Source: Vibrio sonorensis
GTDB lineage: Bacteria; Pseudomonadota; Gammaproteobacteria; Enterobacterales; Vibrionaceae
NCBI RefSeq assembly: GCF_001854765.1
Contig: NZ_LJJE01000035.1
Span: forward strand, 79,581-143,580
Length of the DNA stretch: 64,000 nt
Direction: 5' to 3'
This document shows, piece by piece, positions 9,611 through 19,526 of this stretch (its first letter is position 1; the number at the start of each line of letters is the position of its first letter). The position numbers were made by a program, and so were the translations under genes. Below the pieces are notes generated by a model that had not been told where the DNA came from, did no database searches, and worked only from the letters and a program-made list of their open reading frames with translations.

Positions 9611-12241
9611 ATGGGTAAGTCACTCGTTATTGTCGAGTCTCCAGCGAAAGCGAAGACCATCAATAAATATCTGGGCAAAGACTTTATTGTTAAGTCCAGC
9701 GTAGGCCATGTGCGTGATCTGCCTACTGCAGGTCAAAGTACAGGGCAAAAAGCCGCCGCCGTATCCACTAAGGGATTAAGTGCAGAAGAAAAAGCGCGAA
9801 TTAAAAAAGAGAAAGACCGCAAAGCACTGATCAAAAAGATGGGCATTGACCCTTACGACGGTTGGGAAGCAAATTATCAAGTTCTGCCCGGCAAAGAAAA
9901 AGTCGTGGCGGAGCTACAAAAGCTCGCAAAAGACGCGGATAGCGTCTACCTAGCAACCGATTTGGATCGCGAGGGAGAGGCTATCGCTTGGCACCTTCGT
10001 GAGATCATCGGTGGCGATGAGGAGCGATATAAACGCGTTGTATTTAACGAGATCACCAAAAATGCGATTCAGCAGGCTTTCGAAAAACCGGGCGAGCTGA
10101 GCATGGATGGCGTAAACGCCCAGCAAGCACGTCGCTTTATGGACCGTGTTGTTGGCTTTATGGTGTCCCCACTGCTTTGGAAAAAGGTGGCTCGTGGGCT
10201 TTCAGCAGGTCGTGTTCAATCGGTTGCGGTCAAACTACTGGTAGAGCGCGAGCGTCAAATCAAGGCGTTTATTCCTGAAGAGTTTTGGGATATCCATGCG
10301 GATACAAAAACTCAGGACAAAAATGATTTTCGCCTGCTAGTTGCGCAGAAAGATGGCGTAGCGTTTAAGCCTACTAATCAGACAGAAGCAGAAGCGGCGG
10401 TATCTGTGCTCAATGCGGCGCGCTATGAAGTGTGTAAGCGCGAAGACCGCCCAACGAGCAGTAAGCCTTCGGCACCATTTATAACTTCGACGCTTCAGCA
10501 AGCGGCGAGTACGCGACTGGGCTACGGCGTTAAGAAAACCATGATGCTAGCTCAACGCCTATACGAGGCGGGCTATATCACTTATATGCGTACTGACTCA
10601 ACGAACTTGAGTGCGGAGGCCGTTGACGCTGTTCGCGACATGATCGTTAGTGATTTTGGCGATGCGTATCTCCCAGCAAAACCAAACAAATACGGCAGCA
10701 AAGAGGGAGCTCAAGAGGCGCACGAAGCGATTCGCCCTTCTGACGTGAGTGTCAAAGCAGACGACCTACAAGGTATGGAAGCTGATGCTCATAAGCTGTA
10801 TGCACTTATTTGGAATCAGTTTGTTGCTTGTCAAATGACACCAGCAAAATACGATTCGACCACCGTCAGTGTTAAAGCCGATGAATATACGCTAAAAGCG
10901 AAAGGTCGCATCCTTAAGTTTGATGGTTGGACTCGTGTTCAACGTCCACTGGGTAAAAACGAAGATCAAATTCTCCCAGCCGTGCAGGTAGGAGATACGG
11001 TCGAGCTTGTAGCCCTAGACCCTAAGCAGCACTTTACTAAGCCACCTGCGCGCTTTACCGAAGCCGCGTTGGTTAAAGAACTGGAAAAACGTGGTATTGG
11101 TCGTCCTTCAACCTACGCTTCTATCATTTCAACGATTCAAGATCGCGGTTATGTAAAAGTCGATCAGCGTCGATTCTATGCAGAAAAAATGGGTGAAATC
11201 GTTACCGACCGATTGGATGAAAGTTTTATCGATCTGATGAACTTTGATTTCACCGCGCGTATGGAAGAGAAGCTTGACCAGATCGCTGATGGCGAAGCGA
11301 ATTGGAAGAAAGTACTCGATAACTTCTTCTCTGACTTTACTGGTGATCTAGAAAAAGCGGAGCAAGATGAAGAGCACGGCGGTATGAAGCCAAATCATAT
11401 CGTAGTGACTGATATCGAGTGTCCAACTTGTGGTCGTCCGATGGGGATTAGAACCGCTTCTACCGGTGTTTTCTTAGGTTGTACGGGTTACGCTTTACCA
11501 CCAAAAGAGCGTTGTAAAACCACTATTAACCTCGGCGATGAAGAGGGCATCATCAACGTTCTTGAAGAAGATGTTGAAACTGCTGCTCTTCGTGCTAAAA
11601 AGCGTTGTCCGATTTGTGAAACGGCAATGGACGCTTATCTAATTGACGAAAAGCGCAAACTTCACGTATGTGGTAACAACCCTAATTGTGAAGGCTATAT
11701 CGTTGAAAAAGGCGAGTTTAAGTTAAAAGGCTATGATGGCCCTGTTGTTGAGTGTGACAAGTGCGGCTCTGACATGGTGTTGAAAAACGGTCGTTTTGGT
11801 AAATACATGGCATGTACAGATGAGAGCTGTACCAATACTCGCAAGATCCTCAAAAATGGCGAGGTTGCGCCACCAAAAGAAGATCCGGTTCACCTTCCAG
11901 AGCTTGCTTGTGAAAACTCAGAAGCCTACTTCGTATTGCGCGATGGTGCATCAGGACTGTTCTTGGCGGCTAGCACGTTCCCGAAATCTCGTGAAACGCG
12001 CGCTCCACTTGTAGAAGAGTTAGCTCGATTCAAAGATCGCATATCGCCTAAGTTCCATTATTTGGCAGATGCGCCAACCCACGACCCAGATGGAAGACCA
12101 ACGGTTGTTCGCTTTAGTCGCAAATCGAAAGAGAACTACGTACGTTCAGAAATTGATGGCAAGCCTTCTGGTTGGACTGGTCTGTACATTGACGGTAAAT
12201 GGGAAATTACCGACAAACGCAAAAAGCCAAAAGCAAAATAG
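9611..12241 (+). CDS. topA: DNA topoisomerase I
   Basis: This 876-residue type IA topoisomerase relaxes negative supercoils. The TOPRIM domain opens the protein ([13 protein letters not shown] and later [13 protein letters not shown] with the acidic triad). The active-site Tyr lies in [14 protein letters not shown], and [22 protein letters not shown] is the conserved hinge segment. The C-terminal third has three zinc-ribbon units (CPTCGRP, CPICETA, CDKCGSD with distal Cys pairs) and a basic tail ending KRKKPKAK. A bidirectional terminator separates it from pykA. Confidence 0.98.
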   Translation: MGKSLVIVESPAKAKTINKYLGKDFIVKSSVGHVRDLPTAGQSTGQKAAAVSTKGLSAEEKARIKKEKDRKALIKKMGIDPYDGWEANYQVLPGKEKVVAELQKLAKDADSVYLATDLDREGEAIAWHLREIIGGDEERYKRVVFNEITKNAIQQAFEKPGELSMDGVNAQQARRFMDRVVGFMVSPLLWKKVARGLSAGRVQSVAVKLLVERERQIKAFIPEEFWDIHADTKTQDKNDFRLLVAQKDGVAFKPTNQTEAEAAVSVLNAARYEVCKREDRPTSSKPSAPFITSTLQQAASTRLGYGVKKTMMLAQRLYEAGYITYMRTDSTNLSAEAVDAVRDMIVSDFGDAYLPAKPNKYGSKEGAQEAHEAIRPSDVSVKADDLQGMEADAHKLYALIWNQFVACQMTPAKYDSTTVSVKADEYTLKAKGRILKFDGWTRVQRPLGKNEDQILPAVQVGDTVELVALDPKQHFTKPPARFTEAALVKELEKRGIGRPSTYASIISTIQDRGYVKVDQRRFYAEKMGEIVTDRLDESFIDLMNFDFTARMEEKLDQIADGEANWKKVLDNFFSDFTGDLEKAEQDEEHGGMKPNHIVVTDIECPTCGRPMGIRTASTGVFLGCTGYALPPKERCKTTINLGDEEGIINVLEEDVETAALRAKKRCPICETAMDAYLIDEKRKLHVCGNNPNCEGYIVEKGEFKLKGYDGPVVECDKCGSDMVLKNGRFGKYMACTDESCTNTRKILKNGEVAPPKEDPVHLPELACENSEAYFVLRDGASGLFLAASTFPKSRETRAPLVEELARFKDRISPKFHYLADAPTHDPDGRPTVVRFSRKSKENYVRSEIDGKPSGWTGLYIDGKWEITDKRKKPKAK

Positions 12242-12242
12242 C

Positions 12243-12276
12243 AAAAAGCCAGTCGCGAGACTGGCTTTTCTCTTTT
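12243..12276 (+). terminator. Terminator between topA and pykA
   Basis: Stem AGCCAGTC-GCGA-GACTGGCT flanked by A5 on the left and TTTTCTCTTTT on the right. It can serve topA on plus and pykA on minus. Confidence 0.8.
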
Positions 12277-12288
12277 CTATAGACTGAT

Positions 12289-13731
12289 CTACGCAGATAG
12301 AATACGCATGCAGTTGGTTGAACCAACGACATCCATTACGTCGCCTTGGGTCGTTATGACCAGATCGCCACTGTCGAGCAAACCTTTCTGTTTTAGCGCT
12401 TCAACTGCAGCTTTGGCAGTGGATAACCCCGCATCGCCATTAGAATCGAAGTAGACGGGAAATACGCCGCGATACAGAGCGATTCGATTCAAGGTTGATT
12501 CATTTCTCGATAACGCAAAGATGGGAAGACCAGAACTCAAGCGAGACATCATAAGAGCGGTGCGGCCCGATTCTGTTAAAGTGATGATACCTTTCACTCC
12601 GCGCATGTGGTTAGCCGCAAACATGGTCGACATGGCTATGGTCTCTTCTGCGGTTTCAAACACGTGGTCCATTCGATAGCTTGAACGGTTGATCGATGCC
12701 ATCTTTTCCGCGCCCACACACACATCGGCCATTGAACGAACGGTCTCCAGAGGGTATTTCCCAGCCGCCGTTTCACCAGATAGCATAACGGCATCAGTGC
12801 CGTCTAATACCGCATTGGCAACGTCCATGACTTCTGCCCGTGTCGGCATCGGGTTTTCCATCATTGACTCCATCATTTGTGTTGCGGTGATAACGGTTCG
12901 GTTTAAGCTTCTAGCGCGGCGAATAAGCTGCTTTTGTACACCGACGAGTTCGGGGTCTCCAATTTCGACTCCTAGGTCACCACGAGCGACCATAACCGCG
13001 TCAGAGGCATAGATGATATCGTCGATGTTCTCTTCTGTCGCAACGGTCTCTGCGCGCTCTACCTTGGCGACTAGCTTAGCCTCTAGCCCAGCATCGCGAG
13101 CTAAACGTCTCGCGTACTTCATATCTTCGCCATTGCGCGGGAAAGAAACCGCGAGATAGTCAACCTTAAGTTCTGCGGCCAATAAAATATCGCGCTTGTC
13201 TTTTTCAGTAAGTGCGTCTGCCGACAAGCCGCCACCCTTTTTGTTTATCCCTTTGTTGTTTGACAGGGCACCGCCAATCGTAACAGTCGTGTGAACTTGG
13301 CTACCACTCACGCCTGTTACTCTTAGTTGAACGCGTCCATCGTCGAGAAGAAGAGTATCACCGGCTGAGACATCTTGAGGGAGTTCTTTGTAGTCCAAAC
13401 CCACGGCTTTGTTGTCCCCTTGGCCTGCGGGAAGTTCGCTATCTAAAGTAAAAGCATCCCCTTCGTTAAGGGTGACTTTACCTTCTTTGAAGGTGGAAAC
13501 TCGAATTTTGGGGCCCTGTAAATCCCCAAGTATCGCAATATGTGTTCCTAGGGTCGCTGCAATGTTGCGAACTCGATTGGCTCTTTGCTTGTGATCTTCA
13601 GGTGTGCCGTGAGAAAAGTTCATACGAACGACATTCGCGCCGGCCTTAATGATCGATTCTAATATTCCCTCTGGGTCGGTCGAAGGCCCGAGTGTAGTAA
13701 CAATTTTTGTTCTTCTCTGAATAGAGGTCAT
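12289..13731 (-). CDS. pykA: Pyruvate kinase II (PykA type)
   Basis: Pyruvate kinase converts PEP and ADP to pyruvate and ATP. At 480 residues with the N-terminus [14 protein letters not shown], it resembles the AMP-activated PykA form rather than fructose-1,6-bisphosphate-activated PykF. Conserved elements are [33 protein letters not shown] (catalytic Lys), [11 protein letters not shown] and [10 protein letters not shown]. The C-terminal allosteric domain is complete and ends TNCMRILSA. Confidence 0.93.
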   Translation of the reverse strand: MTSIQRRTKIVTTLGPSTDPEGILESIIKAGANVVRMNFSHGTPEDHKQRANRVRNIAATLGTHIAILGDLQGPKIRVSTFKEGKVTLNEGDAFTLDSELPAGQGDNKAVGLDYKELPQDVSAGDTLLLDDGRVQLRVTGVSGSQVHTTVTIGGALSNNKGINKKGGGLSADALTEKDKRDILLAAELKVDYLAVSFPRNGEDMKYARRLARDAGLEAKLVAKVERAETVATEENIDDIIYASDAVMVARGDLGVEIGDPELVGVQKQLIRRARSLNRTVITATQMMESMMENPMPTRAEVMDVANAVLDGTDAVMLSGETAAGKYPLETVRSMADVCVGAEKMASINRSSYRMDHVFETAEETIAMSTMFAANHMRGVKGIITLTESGRTALMMSRLSSGLPIFALSRNESTLNRIALYRGVFPVYFDSNGDAGLSTAKAAVEALKQKGLLDSGDLVITTQGDVMDVVGSTNCMRILSA

Positions 13732-14008
13732 GCTGCTCTCCTTGGTATCGCATTGAGTAAAGTATACGCGAGTTAAACGAGAATGCAGTGGTTGGAACGT
13801 TTTAATAACGAAAGAAAAAACCGAGTAGCAGAAGATATTTGATTGCGCAAAAAAACAACGTTATAGATGGAGGAAATCCTTCGTAATATGACTACAAACA
13901 CAAACATCTATGTTTAACCGTGATTCTTGTCACGGCGATTTATCAAAGGCCTTCACAATTACTTCGCAAAGTAAAAAAATTAGTCGTCGTTGAATTTCGG
14001 AGCACTCT

Positions 14009-15225
14009 ATGTACATGGCGCAACCAGGTCATATTGATCATATTAAGCAGGTCAATGCTGGCCGTGTATATAAATTGATAGACCAAAAAGGCCCTATTTC
14101 ACGTATCGATCTCTCTAAACAAAGTGAGCTGCGCCCGCCAGTATTACTAAAATCACCCGAGAGTTAATCGAGGCCCACCTCATTCACGAAACGACAGTAC
14201 AAGAAGCGACAAGTCGTGGTAGACCGGCAGTTGGCCTACAAGTAAATAACGAAGGTTGGCAGTTTTTGTCTATGCGTTTAGGCCGTGGGTACTTGACCAT
14301 CGCCCTACATGAGTTGGGTGGCGATGTGCTTATCGATACCAAAATCGATATTCACGAAATCGACCAAGATGATGTGTTGGCAAGGCTACTGCACGAAATC
14401 GACGAGTTCTTTCAAACTTATTCCGACCAACTCGACAGGGTTACTAGTATTGCGATTACCTTGCCGGGTTTAGTCAACTCAGAGCAAGGTGTGGTGCTAC
14501 AAATGCCCCATTACAACGTTGAGAATCTTGCTCTTGGCCCAGAAATTTACAAAGCGACTGGCTTGCCTGTATTTATCGCTAATGACACTCGTGCTTGGGC
14601 TTTGGCCGAAAAATTGTTTGGTCACTCTCAAGAAAACGAAAACTCAGTACTGATCTCGATCCACCACGGTTTGGGGGCTGGTATTGTTGTGGATGGTCGT
14701 GTTCTGCAAGGTCGTCACGGCAACATTGGTGAACTTGGCCATATTCAGATTGATACAACAGGTGACCCTTGCCACTGTGGGAATAGGGGATGTTTAGAAA
14801 CCGTTGCTAGTTCCCAAGCCATTCGCGAGCAAGTTAGAAAGCGTATTCAATCGGGAGAAGCATCAAGCCTGTCCGAGAAAGAAGAGATTTCAATCGAAGA
14901 CATCTGTGAAGCGGCGGCCAATGGCGATCCGTTGGCGGTAGATGTGATTGAGAGATTAGGAAAATATTTAGGTTCCGCAATTGCGATTGTGATCAACTTG
15001 TTTAACCCAGAAAAGGTGTTGATTGGCGGCGTGATTAACCAAGCTAAGAATGTGCTTTATCCAGCGGTACAAAAATGTATCGAAGAGCAGAGCTTACCCG
15101 TCTACCACAAAGATTTAGAGTTGGTTGAATCGCGGTTTTATAAGCAAGCAACAATGCCGGGTGCTGCCCTTGTTAAACAAGCCTTATACGATGGGTTATT
15201 ATTAATGAAAGTGATTGAAGGTTAA
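14009..15225 (+). pseudogene. mlc: Transcriptional repressor Mlc (ROK family), -1 frameshift near N-terminus
   Basis: Mlc is the glucose-responsive ROK repressor of pts and sugar-uptake genes, sequestered by EIICB-Glc. The ATG at 14009 begins MYMAQPGHIDHIKQ, typical of Vibrio Mlc, with the wHTH domain following. After SKQSEL the frame runs into a stop; the continuation (APASITKITRELIEAHLIHETTVQEATSRGRP in pieces) is in the next frame and runs intact to 15225. One missing G (single G at 14131 where GG is expected) accounts for it. The ROK zinc motif CHCGNRGCLE and GLGAGIVVDG are intact. If the shift is genuine the DNA-binding domain is cut and the regulon would be derepressed. A sequencing error is more likely. 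Confidence 0.92.
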
Positions 15226-15265
15226 CATTTATTCAATTCGCTTAACTGTTTGTTTTTACAAGTGG

Positions 15266-15297
15266 CCCGTATAACCTTATGGTTGTACGGGTTTTTC
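15266..15297 (+). terminator. Terminator of mlc
   Basis: Eleven-pair stem CCCGTATAACC-TTAT-GGTTGTACGGG (one G-U) followed by TTTTT. Confidence 0.85.
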
Positions 15298-15584
15298 ATT
15301 TTTTGTGCTGTGAATTTGAAATAGGTTGGATAGATCCTATTTACTGAATGACGTTTGCATAACCTGCTGGTATGTTAGGTTATTGATCATGTGAGCAATC
15401 TGTTGTTTTTTTTGTGGTGAATGGTAGGTCAATTAATATCTTGATGCTGTTAGGCTAACTAACTGAATTCTTGATGATGTATTGATACGGTTGAGATTCA
15501 CTAAGACGAAGTCAATGGTTGCCGCTTGTCGCCAATCGTTAAAATAGACTATTTTTGTATAAACATATGTGATCGGGAAATCTT
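15298..15584. other. Leader region upstream of cheV
   Basis: No gene is evident between the mlc terminator and cheV. An inverted repeat AAATAGG-N10-CCTATTT lies at 15319-15342; its role is unknown. The cheV promoter must be here, but I could not recognise a clean sigma-28 or sigma-54 element. Confidence 0.4.
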
Positions 15585-16532
15585 ATGTCCGGAGTTTTGA
15601 ATACGGTAGACCAGCGTACAAATCTGGTAGGTGAAAACCGTCTGGAGCTGTTACTGTTTAGCCTAAACAGTCGTCAGGTGTTTGCCATAAACGTATTTAA
15701 AGTGCGCGAAGTGATCAAAGTGCCGCCGCTGACCAAAATGCCGGGAGCTCACCATCATATTACTGGTGTTGCATCTTTGCGTGGTGCTTCGGTTCCAGTT
15801 ATTGATTTGAGAGCGGCAATCGGCTTTCCTCCCTCTCGCCAAGAAGACATTGAAGAAAACCTAATCATCACCGAATACAATCGCACGGTTCAAGGTTTTC
15901 TCGTCGGTCAAGTGAGAAACATCGTCAATACGGCTTGGACCGAAATTCAGCCACCGCCAAAGACAGCGGGTAGAGCCAATTTCCTTACTGCTATCACTCA
16001 GATTAAAGAAGGCGACCAAACTGAAATTGTTGAGATCATCGATGTCGAAAAAGTGCTGGCAGGTATCATCGACTACGACGTGTCTATCTCTGATGGCGTA
16101 TTGGACGAAGAGCTTATGGCTCAGATGGTCGGCCGCAATGTGTTAATCGTCGATGACTCTTCAACGGCGCGCGCTCAGGTTCGCGGTACGCTGTCTCAGC
16201 TCGGTTTGAATATCATAGAGTGCCGCGATGGCTTAGAAGCCTATACGCTCCTCAAGAAGTGGTGTGACGAGGGTAAAGTCGTGACAGAAGAACTACTGAT
16301 GATGATCACCGACGCAGAAATGCCAGAAATGGATGGCTACAAGCTCACTTATGAGGTGCGCAATGACGATAGAATGAAAGATCTCTATGTCACGTTAAAC
16401 ACTTCTCTTAGCGGAAGCTTTAACGATGCGATGGTGAAAAAAGTCGGCTGTGACCGCTTTATTTCTAAGTTCCAGCCAGATTTATTGGTCGAAGTGGCAC
16501 AAGACCGTTTGAGGCAGGTGCTAAGTCAATAA
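15585..16532 (+). CDS. cheV: Chemotaxis coupling protein CheV (CheW-REC)
   Basis: CheV links chemoreceptors to CheA and contributes to adaptation. Residues about 15-165 form a CheW domain (LELLLFSLNSRQVFAINVFKVREV, GVASLRGASVPVIDL). Residues about 180-310 form a receiver domain with the acidic pocket in LIVDDS, the phospho-acceptor Asp in MITDAEMPEMDGY, a Thr in NTSLSG and Lys in ISKF. The 315-residue length is standard. It is encoded alone. Confidence 0.95.
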   Translation: MSGVLNTVDQRTNLVGENRLELLLFSLNSRQVFAINVFKVREVIKVPPLTKMPGAHHHITGVASLRGASVPVIDLRAAIGFPPSRQEDIEENLIITEYNRTVQGFLVGQVRNIVNTAWTEIQPPPKTAGRANFLTAITQIKEGDQTEIVEIIDVEKVLAGIIDYDVSISDGVLDEELMAQMVGRNVLIVDDSSTARAQVRGTLSQLGLNIIECRDGLEAYTLLKKWCDEGKVVTEELLMMITDAEMPEMDGYKLTYEVRNDDRMKDLYVTLNTSLSGSFNDAMVKKVGCDRFISKFQPDLLVEVAQDRLRQVLSQ

Positions 16533-16576
16533 TATCGCCTAATAATTAAGGGACAGCTCGCTGGTTGGCTGATAGT

Positions 16577-16678
16577 ATGTTCACCTTCAACAAAGGTCAC
16601 CATTTAATGATATGGCTTAGCTCGAAAGTCGTGATGACTCTGGGGTTGATCGTTTATAAGAAATGGAAAGCGAAATAA
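16577..16678 (+). CDS. Possible small membrane-associated protein (33 aa)
   Basis: The short frame encodes MFTFNKGHHL, a hydrophobic stretch (IWLSSKVVMTLGLIVY) and a basic tail KKWKAK, followed closely by a strong terminator. This topology (one short helix with a positive C-terminus) is plausible for a real small protein. I do not recognise the family and the ribosome-binding site is weak. It could be a chance frame in the cheV 3' region. Confidence 0.35.
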   Translation: MFTFNKGHHLMIWLSSKVVMTLGLIVYKKWKAK

Positions 16679-16714
16679 GCGCAGGACGAGCAAGACATTC
16701 GTTAACTCACGCAT

Positions 16715-16745
16715 AAAAGGAGCTTAGGCTCCTTTTCTAGTTTTT
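16715..16745 (+). terminator. Terminator downstream of cheV / small ORF
   Basis: Nine-bp perfect stem AAAAGGAGC-TTAG-GCTCCTTTT followed after CTAG by TTTTT. Confidence 0.8.
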
Positions 16746-17086
16746 AAATCCGCCTTTAATTAATGTTAAGTTATTAATTAACTTAGTATTGTCGGTGGTT
16801 TTTACTTCAGTTTCCTTTCTAATTTTTCTGCCTTAATTGCAAAATTAACAGTGTTTAATATTTACAATAACGCAGATATCCTTTCTGTTTGCTATGTTGA
16901 TAAGACCGCGTTAACCATTTTTAATGGGTAAGTTGTTTTTTCCAAACAAAAAAACAGTCAAATTAAAGCTAAATAAACATATATTACAAAGAGAAATATA
17001 CACAAATCTATTATTAATAGCGGTTGGTTTTTTTATTAATATCTTAAACCTATAATGTATAGATGGCGCAGCTAGAGTGTTGAAAT
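16746..17086. other. AT-rich region upstream of the GGDEF-BLUF operon
   Basis: No gene is seen in about 340 bases that are strikingly AT-rich (many A and T runs). It presumably contains the promoter of the downstream operon and is a likely target for H-NS-type silencing, which is an inference from composition only. Confidence 0.4.
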
Positions 17087-17743
17087 ATGGAAGTCATTAA
17101 AGAAGCTTTTTTATTGGAACTTGAGTCTTATATTAAAGTGGGTGACTCGTCCAATTTAAATAGGCTTGTAGAAGTCTCATGCATCGAATCTGAAGAAGAT
17201 GCAGAAAGGGTACTTGGAATCATATCGCCGAGTAGCACAAAAGAACAATTATCCCGTGGCTCAATGTTTTTGTATCTTCTGTCAAGAGATCAGTATGCAC
17301 AGAAGTATATTGACACGCTGACTGGTTTCCATACTTTCAATTATCTTAAGTATATTGCAGATAAAATAAGACTGACTCAGTTTCAGCTGTTTTTCTTTGA
17401 TTTGGATAATATGAAAAGTATTAATGATAATTTAGGTCATGATCAAGGAAATAGGCTGATCCAGTACTTTTCTATTGCACTTAAAAATAGCTTTAGGAAC
17501 ACAGATTCGCTTATACGCTATGGAGGAGATGAGTTTGTGGTTATTGCCCATCGCGGCAATCTTAAAGACTCCGAAGTAGAACGTCGCATTCATCAAGCAA
17601 TCAGTGAGTTAAAGTGTCCTTTCCCTATCTCTTTCTCGTTCGGTTCTGCTCACAACACCGACAAGTGTTTGATGAAAGCCTTAAAAAAAGCAGACGAATC
17701 TATGTATCAAATGAAAAATTTAAAAAGGTTATCTTTATGTTGA
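17087..17743 (+). CDS. GGDEF diguanylate cyclase, no transmembrane segment
   Basis: This 218-residue protein has a roughly 75-residue N-terminal helical region of no recognised family, then a GGDEF domain. The latter shows DLDNMKSINDNLGHDQGN, the active-site YGGDEFV and an upstream RNTD spaced five residues before GGDEF, matching the RxxD inhibitory I-site. It is therefore probably an active, product-inhibited c-di-GMP synthase. The stop codon overlaps the start of the next gene, a BLUF photoreceptor, which suggests that light input is passed between the two proteins (inference). Confidence 0.88.
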   Translation: MEVIKEAFLLELESYIKVGDSSNLNRLVEVSCIESEEDAERVLGIISPSSTKEQLSRGSMFLYLLSRDQYAQKYIDTLTGFHTFNYLKYIADKIRLTQFQLFFFDLDNMKSINDNLGHDQGNRLIQYFSIALKNSFRNTDSLIRYGGDEFVVIAHRGNLKDSEVERRIHQAISELKCPFPISFSFGSAHNTDKCLMKALKKADESMYQMKNLKRLSLC

Positions 17744-18117
17744 AAGTCATACTTTATACAAGTGATGCCAAATTGGAAAATGTTGAAATTGACATACTTA
17801 TCGATAAGGCTAGGGTGAAAAATAAAAGGCTGGGCATCACTGGGTTTCTTGTTTGCCACCTCAATGGATTTATACAGTTAATTGAAGGTGAAGAAGAAGC
17901 GATAGATGGCTTAATGAACGAAATCAGTGCCGATGACAGACACTCTAATGTGCGCATAAAAGAATCGTCGTTTGCTGAACAAAGAAAATTCCCTGATTGG
18001 GAGATGGGGTTGATGACAATCTCCGATACCGAGCCTTATTACAATCAAAGTGAAGGTGAATCTTTAGTCGAAATCTTTTGCAAAAATGTCAATGGAACTT
18101 TGGCTGAAATCGCCTAA
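17737..18117 (+). CDS. BLUF-domain blue-light photoreceptor (short, single domain)
   Basis: The 126-residue protein is a stand-alone BLUF domain binding FAD. The N-terminal VILYTSDAKL places the conserved Tyr. KNKRLGITGFLV holds the Asn region, and GFIQLIEGEEEAI the Gln-Leu-Glu-Gly core; DDRHSNV follows as in the family. The ATG used here overlaps the GGDEF stop (ATGTTGA, 7 bases), which chooses this start over a longer frame. BLUF proteins act through partner output domains, and the obvious partner is the diguanylate cyclase just upstream. The rest of the C-terminus (about 95-126) is unassigned. Confidence 0.88.
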   Translation: MLKVILYTSDAKLENVEIDILIDKARVKNKRLGITGFLVCHLNGFIQLIEGEEEAIDGLMNEISADDRHSNVRIKESSFAEQRKFPDWEMGLMTISDTEPYYNQSEGESLVEIFCKNVNGTLAEIA

Positions 18118-18357
18118 ATACATTGACTAAGTAACTCATATTTATGATTTTTATTAGGCCTATTATCTCCCGGCTTGCTCTGTTAAGTTTCACTTGGCTA
18201 ATTGAGAAAGCAAAGGTGGAGTCATAGGCCTGATTGTATTTAATCTGACCTTTTTCCCTAAATTAACACGGTTTTTATCTAACAAGATTATGGTGACAAG
18301 TTTGGTCATTATAGTGGTAAGTACTTTTGTTTTGCTGAATGGTTAGTTCGGCGATGA

Positions 18358-19509
18358 TCATTTCCAGCTTACACTTTCAATCGCGTAACTTAGGCATTGA
18401 TTGAAATTGGCAAAGTTCTCTAACTCCTTGCCCAAAGCTTCCATAAAGGCATCTCTGTCTTTCACACTGGTTTCAACAAATAAACGCATCACGTTAAGGC
18501 ACGACGCCTTGTTGTCCACTTTGCAGTCTGCTCTGGCTACAAGAGTGCCCTCCCATAATATCGGCAGGCAAAAATAACCGTACTGTCTTTTGGCTTCGGG
18601 CACGTAACACTCCAGCAAATATTCGAAGTTAAAGATGTTCTGAGCGCGTTTTCGCTGGATTAATAAGTTATCAAATGGCGACAGTACTTTGGCTTGTTTG
18701 CGGTTTAAGCGCTTATCTAGTAATTCTAAGGACTGGGTACAGGCAAAAAACTCACTTCCAGCCACGTTTATCCGCTCAACTTTGTTATCTTCAATCAGCG
18801 TGTTTAAAGCATTAGAGGCGAGTAGTTTGACGTGTTTTAGTAAATAGGTCATTTCCGCTAGGTTGCCAAAACCGTGGGAGCGAAGATAACGCATGACCAA
18901 AAATTGCCCATACTCTTCTGCTGTGGGCTGCGATGTATCAAGTTGATCAGGCAGTACTTTCTCTGTTAACTGATACACTTTGTGAAAATTTTTGCGCTCA
19001 GAGATCATCAGTTCTCCTTGCATAAAGAGGCACTCCAACGCTTGCTTGGTCGGTTTACTCCCCCAGCCTTGTTTGTGAGTACGCTTCGAATCGAAGTCTT
19101 TAGCCATTAAAGGCCCTTCGTTATCAATCCTACGCAGTATCTCGTCCATCAAAGTCTGATCTTTGTTGTACCAGTGCTTTTGTTGACCAGTCTTAAGTGC
19201 TTGTTTTCTTGGTAAAGTGTAGCGATATTCGCTCATAGGCAGGTATGCTGCTGCGTGTGACCAATACTCGAACACCTCTTTATTGGCGACAAGTGCGTCG
19301 AGGTGTGCAGGCTGGTACCTTGGGTTTCGACTCCACAGTGTATGGTGATGAGCCCGTTGTACTACCGAGATGGTATCGATTTGCACATATCCTAACTGTT
19401 TAAAGACGTTAAGGGTTTGGCAATAGGCGGTACCTTGTTTTTTTGTGGTTGGCAATCCCTGACAGTGTAACGCCAGCTTTCTCGCTTGTGGTATCGATAG
19501 TGTGGTCAT
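18358..19509 (-). CDS. YcaQ-family winged-helix DNA glycosylase
   Basis: The 383-residue protein belongs to the HTH_42/YcaQ-AlkZ superfamily, monofunctional glycosylases that unhook alkyl adducts and interstrand crosslinks. The catalytic QxD motif is seen in YVQIDTISVVQRAHH at about residue 38. The long winged-helix repeat region and the VLSPFDNLL segment near 275 are also typical. It starts 17 bases after the stop of dnaE2 on the same strand and is therefore the likely last gene of the SOS operon. The symbol ycaQ is not assigned because orthology to E. coli YcaQ was not tested. Confidence 0.85.
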   Translation of the reverse strand: MTTLSIPQARKLALHCQGLPTTKKQGTAYCQTLNVFKQLGYVQIDTISVVQRAHHHTLWSRNPRYQPAHLDALVANKEVFEYWSHAAAYLPMSEYRYTLPRKQALKTGQQKHWYNKDQTLMDEILRRIDNEGPLMAKDFDSKRTHKQGWGSKPTKQALECLFMQGELMISERKNFHKVYQLTEKVLPDQLDTSQPTAEEYGQFLVMRYLRSHGFGNLAEMTYLLKHVKLLASNALNTLIEDNKVERINVAGSEFFACTQSLELLDKRLNRKQAKVLSPFDNLLIQRKRAQNIFNFEYLLECYVPEAKRQYGYFCLPILWEGTLVARADCKVDNKASCLNVMRLFVETSVKDRDAFMEALGKELENFANFNQCLSYAIESVSWK

Positions 19510-19526
19510 AACATTCCGTTGATGAA

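Noticed and set aside
16746..17086. Phage or IS remnant in the AT-rich gap
   Set aside because: No terminal repeats, transposase pieces or target duplications were visible.
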